From an uncultured Limosilactobacillus sp. (GTDB lineage: Bacteria > Bacillota > Bacilli > Lactobacillales > Lactobacillaceae), in NCBI GenBank assembly GCA_944326735.1, contig CALVFC010000105.1, positions 1-5,228 of the forward strand: 5,228 nucleotides of DNA. Direction: 5' to 3'. This document shows, one piece after another, positions 4,741 through 5,228 of the stretch (the stretch's first letter is position 1; each line of letters begins with the position of its first letter). The position numbers were made by a program, and so were the translations under genes. Below the pieces are notes generated by a model, which was not told where the DNA came from, searched no databases, and was given only the letters and a program-made list of their open reading frames with translations.

Positions 4741-5228
4741 TTAAGGCTTAACAGTCGTTTCCTTTTGACTCAAAGCTGCCAATAAGTGACGGGCCTTGAG
4801 GCTGGCAACCACTGTTTCGACCGCCAGTTGCATTAACTTGTCCTTGTTAGGATCAATCTCATTGTTAGCTGGCAGTGGCTGCCCACTTAATGCCGCGTTC
4901 ATAATGTCAACGAAACGGTCATATGCCGCTTGGGGATAGAAGTTGGCAGTAATTTGGGCGATGCCGGCCCGGATCTTTTCAATGGAAAAATTACGTTTCA
5001 GCAAACCAATAAGCAGTAGGTCCACGATCTGGTTGACCGCGTACTTCTTCTTGACTGGCGCCTGAATGACCTTCTTTTTAACATAGTTATTGATCATCGA
5101 CTTAGTCAGTGGCTCTATACCTAAGTTGGCCAGTTGCTCGTTGACCACCGCTGCTACTTGATCCACGTATAAGCCGAGGGTCGGTAGTTCTTTCCATTTA
5201 GGAAGCTGAACGCGGGCAATATTCTTTT
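4741..5228 (-). CDS. DUF1836 domain-containing protein (5' end outside window)
   Basis: The frame is open to the right edge and 161 residues plus a stop are visible. Sequence upstream of the GTG at 5166 continues the conserved domain (LPKWKELPTLGLYVDQV), so that GTG is internal and the true start lies beyond 5228. The pattern LPxWxELPxLxLYxDQV ... LTKSMINNYVKKKVIQAPVKKKY ... IVDLLLIGLLKRNFSIEKIRAGI is that of the DUF1836 family of Firmicutes. The TKSMINNYVKKK segment with a basic loop and the following Tyr resembles a MerR-like helix-turn-helix, so a DNA-binding or regulatory role is possible but unproven for the family. The C-terminal third is mostly helical, with a variable tail ending in ETTVKP. 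No membrane segment is seen. A terminator follows the stop closely. Confidence 0.88.
   Translation of the reverse strand, partial: KNIARVQLPKWKELPTLGLYVDQVAAVVNEQLANLGIEPLTKSMINNYVKKKVIQAPVKKKYAVNQIVDLLLIGLLKRNFSIEKIRAGIAQITANFYPQAAYDRFVDIMNAALSGQPLPANNEIDPNKDKLMQLAVETVVASLKARHLLAALSQKETTVKP

Noticed and set aside
5164..5166. GTG at 5166 as the DUF1836 start
   Set aside because: Conserved family residues (LPKWKELPTLGLY) are encoded in frame upstream, up to the window edge.
1..5228. A defence system, mobile element, CRISPR array, riboswitch or RNA gene
   Set aside because: I saw no repeats in array, no transposase, integrase or nuclease cassettes, no terminal inverted repeats and no tRNA-like folds. 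Intergenic stretches are under 100 bp and are explained by promoters and terminators.

Overview
The window looks like chromosomal DNA from a lactic acid bacterium of the Lactobacillaceae, probably a Limosilactobacillus-like species. This is inferred from the moderate base composition, AAGGAG-type ribosome binding sites placed 6-7 bases before most starts, a TTG start codon, and the gene families present (MscL, AI-2E-family membrane protein, stand-alone B3/B4-domain protein, DUF1836 protein). It reads as ordinary core or near-core chromosome. I see no insertion sequence, phage gene, tRNA, rRNA or CRISPR array.

Layout, left to right. The 3' part of mscL (mechanosensitive channel, + strand) runs in from the left edge. 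It converges on a minus-strand gene for an unrecognised protein with about nine membrane segments, and the two share a hairpin that can terminate from both sides. An 83-98 bp divergent intergenic region follows; it carries an extended -10 promoter for the rightward genes and a possible 11-codon leader ORF for the leftward gene. Next comes a tight + strand pair: a sugar-phosphate isomerase/epimerase-like TIM-barrel protein and, 3 bp later, an AI-2E/PerM-family membrane protein that starts at TTG.

A strong GC-rich hairpin separates this pair from three minus-strand genes. Reading in the direction of transcription (right to left) these are: a DUF1836 protein, truncated by the right edge, with its own terminator; a MarR-family regulator behind a promoter whose -35 is embedded in a 12-bp perfect palindrome; and a stand-alone B3/B4-domain protein 50 bp downstream, with its own perfect TATAAT box.

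The clearest functional grouping is marR plus the B3/B4 gene. The regulator probably controls itself through the palindrome and may affect the downstream gene by read-through. The B3/B4 protein resembles the editing domain of phenylalanyl-tRNA synthetase beta and uses AAG for all 20 of its lysines, suggesting strong expression. No clearly new multi-gene system is visible. The most useful leads are the MarR palindrome, the solo B3/B4 protein, the coupled TIM-barrel/AI-2E pair and the possible leader peptide.
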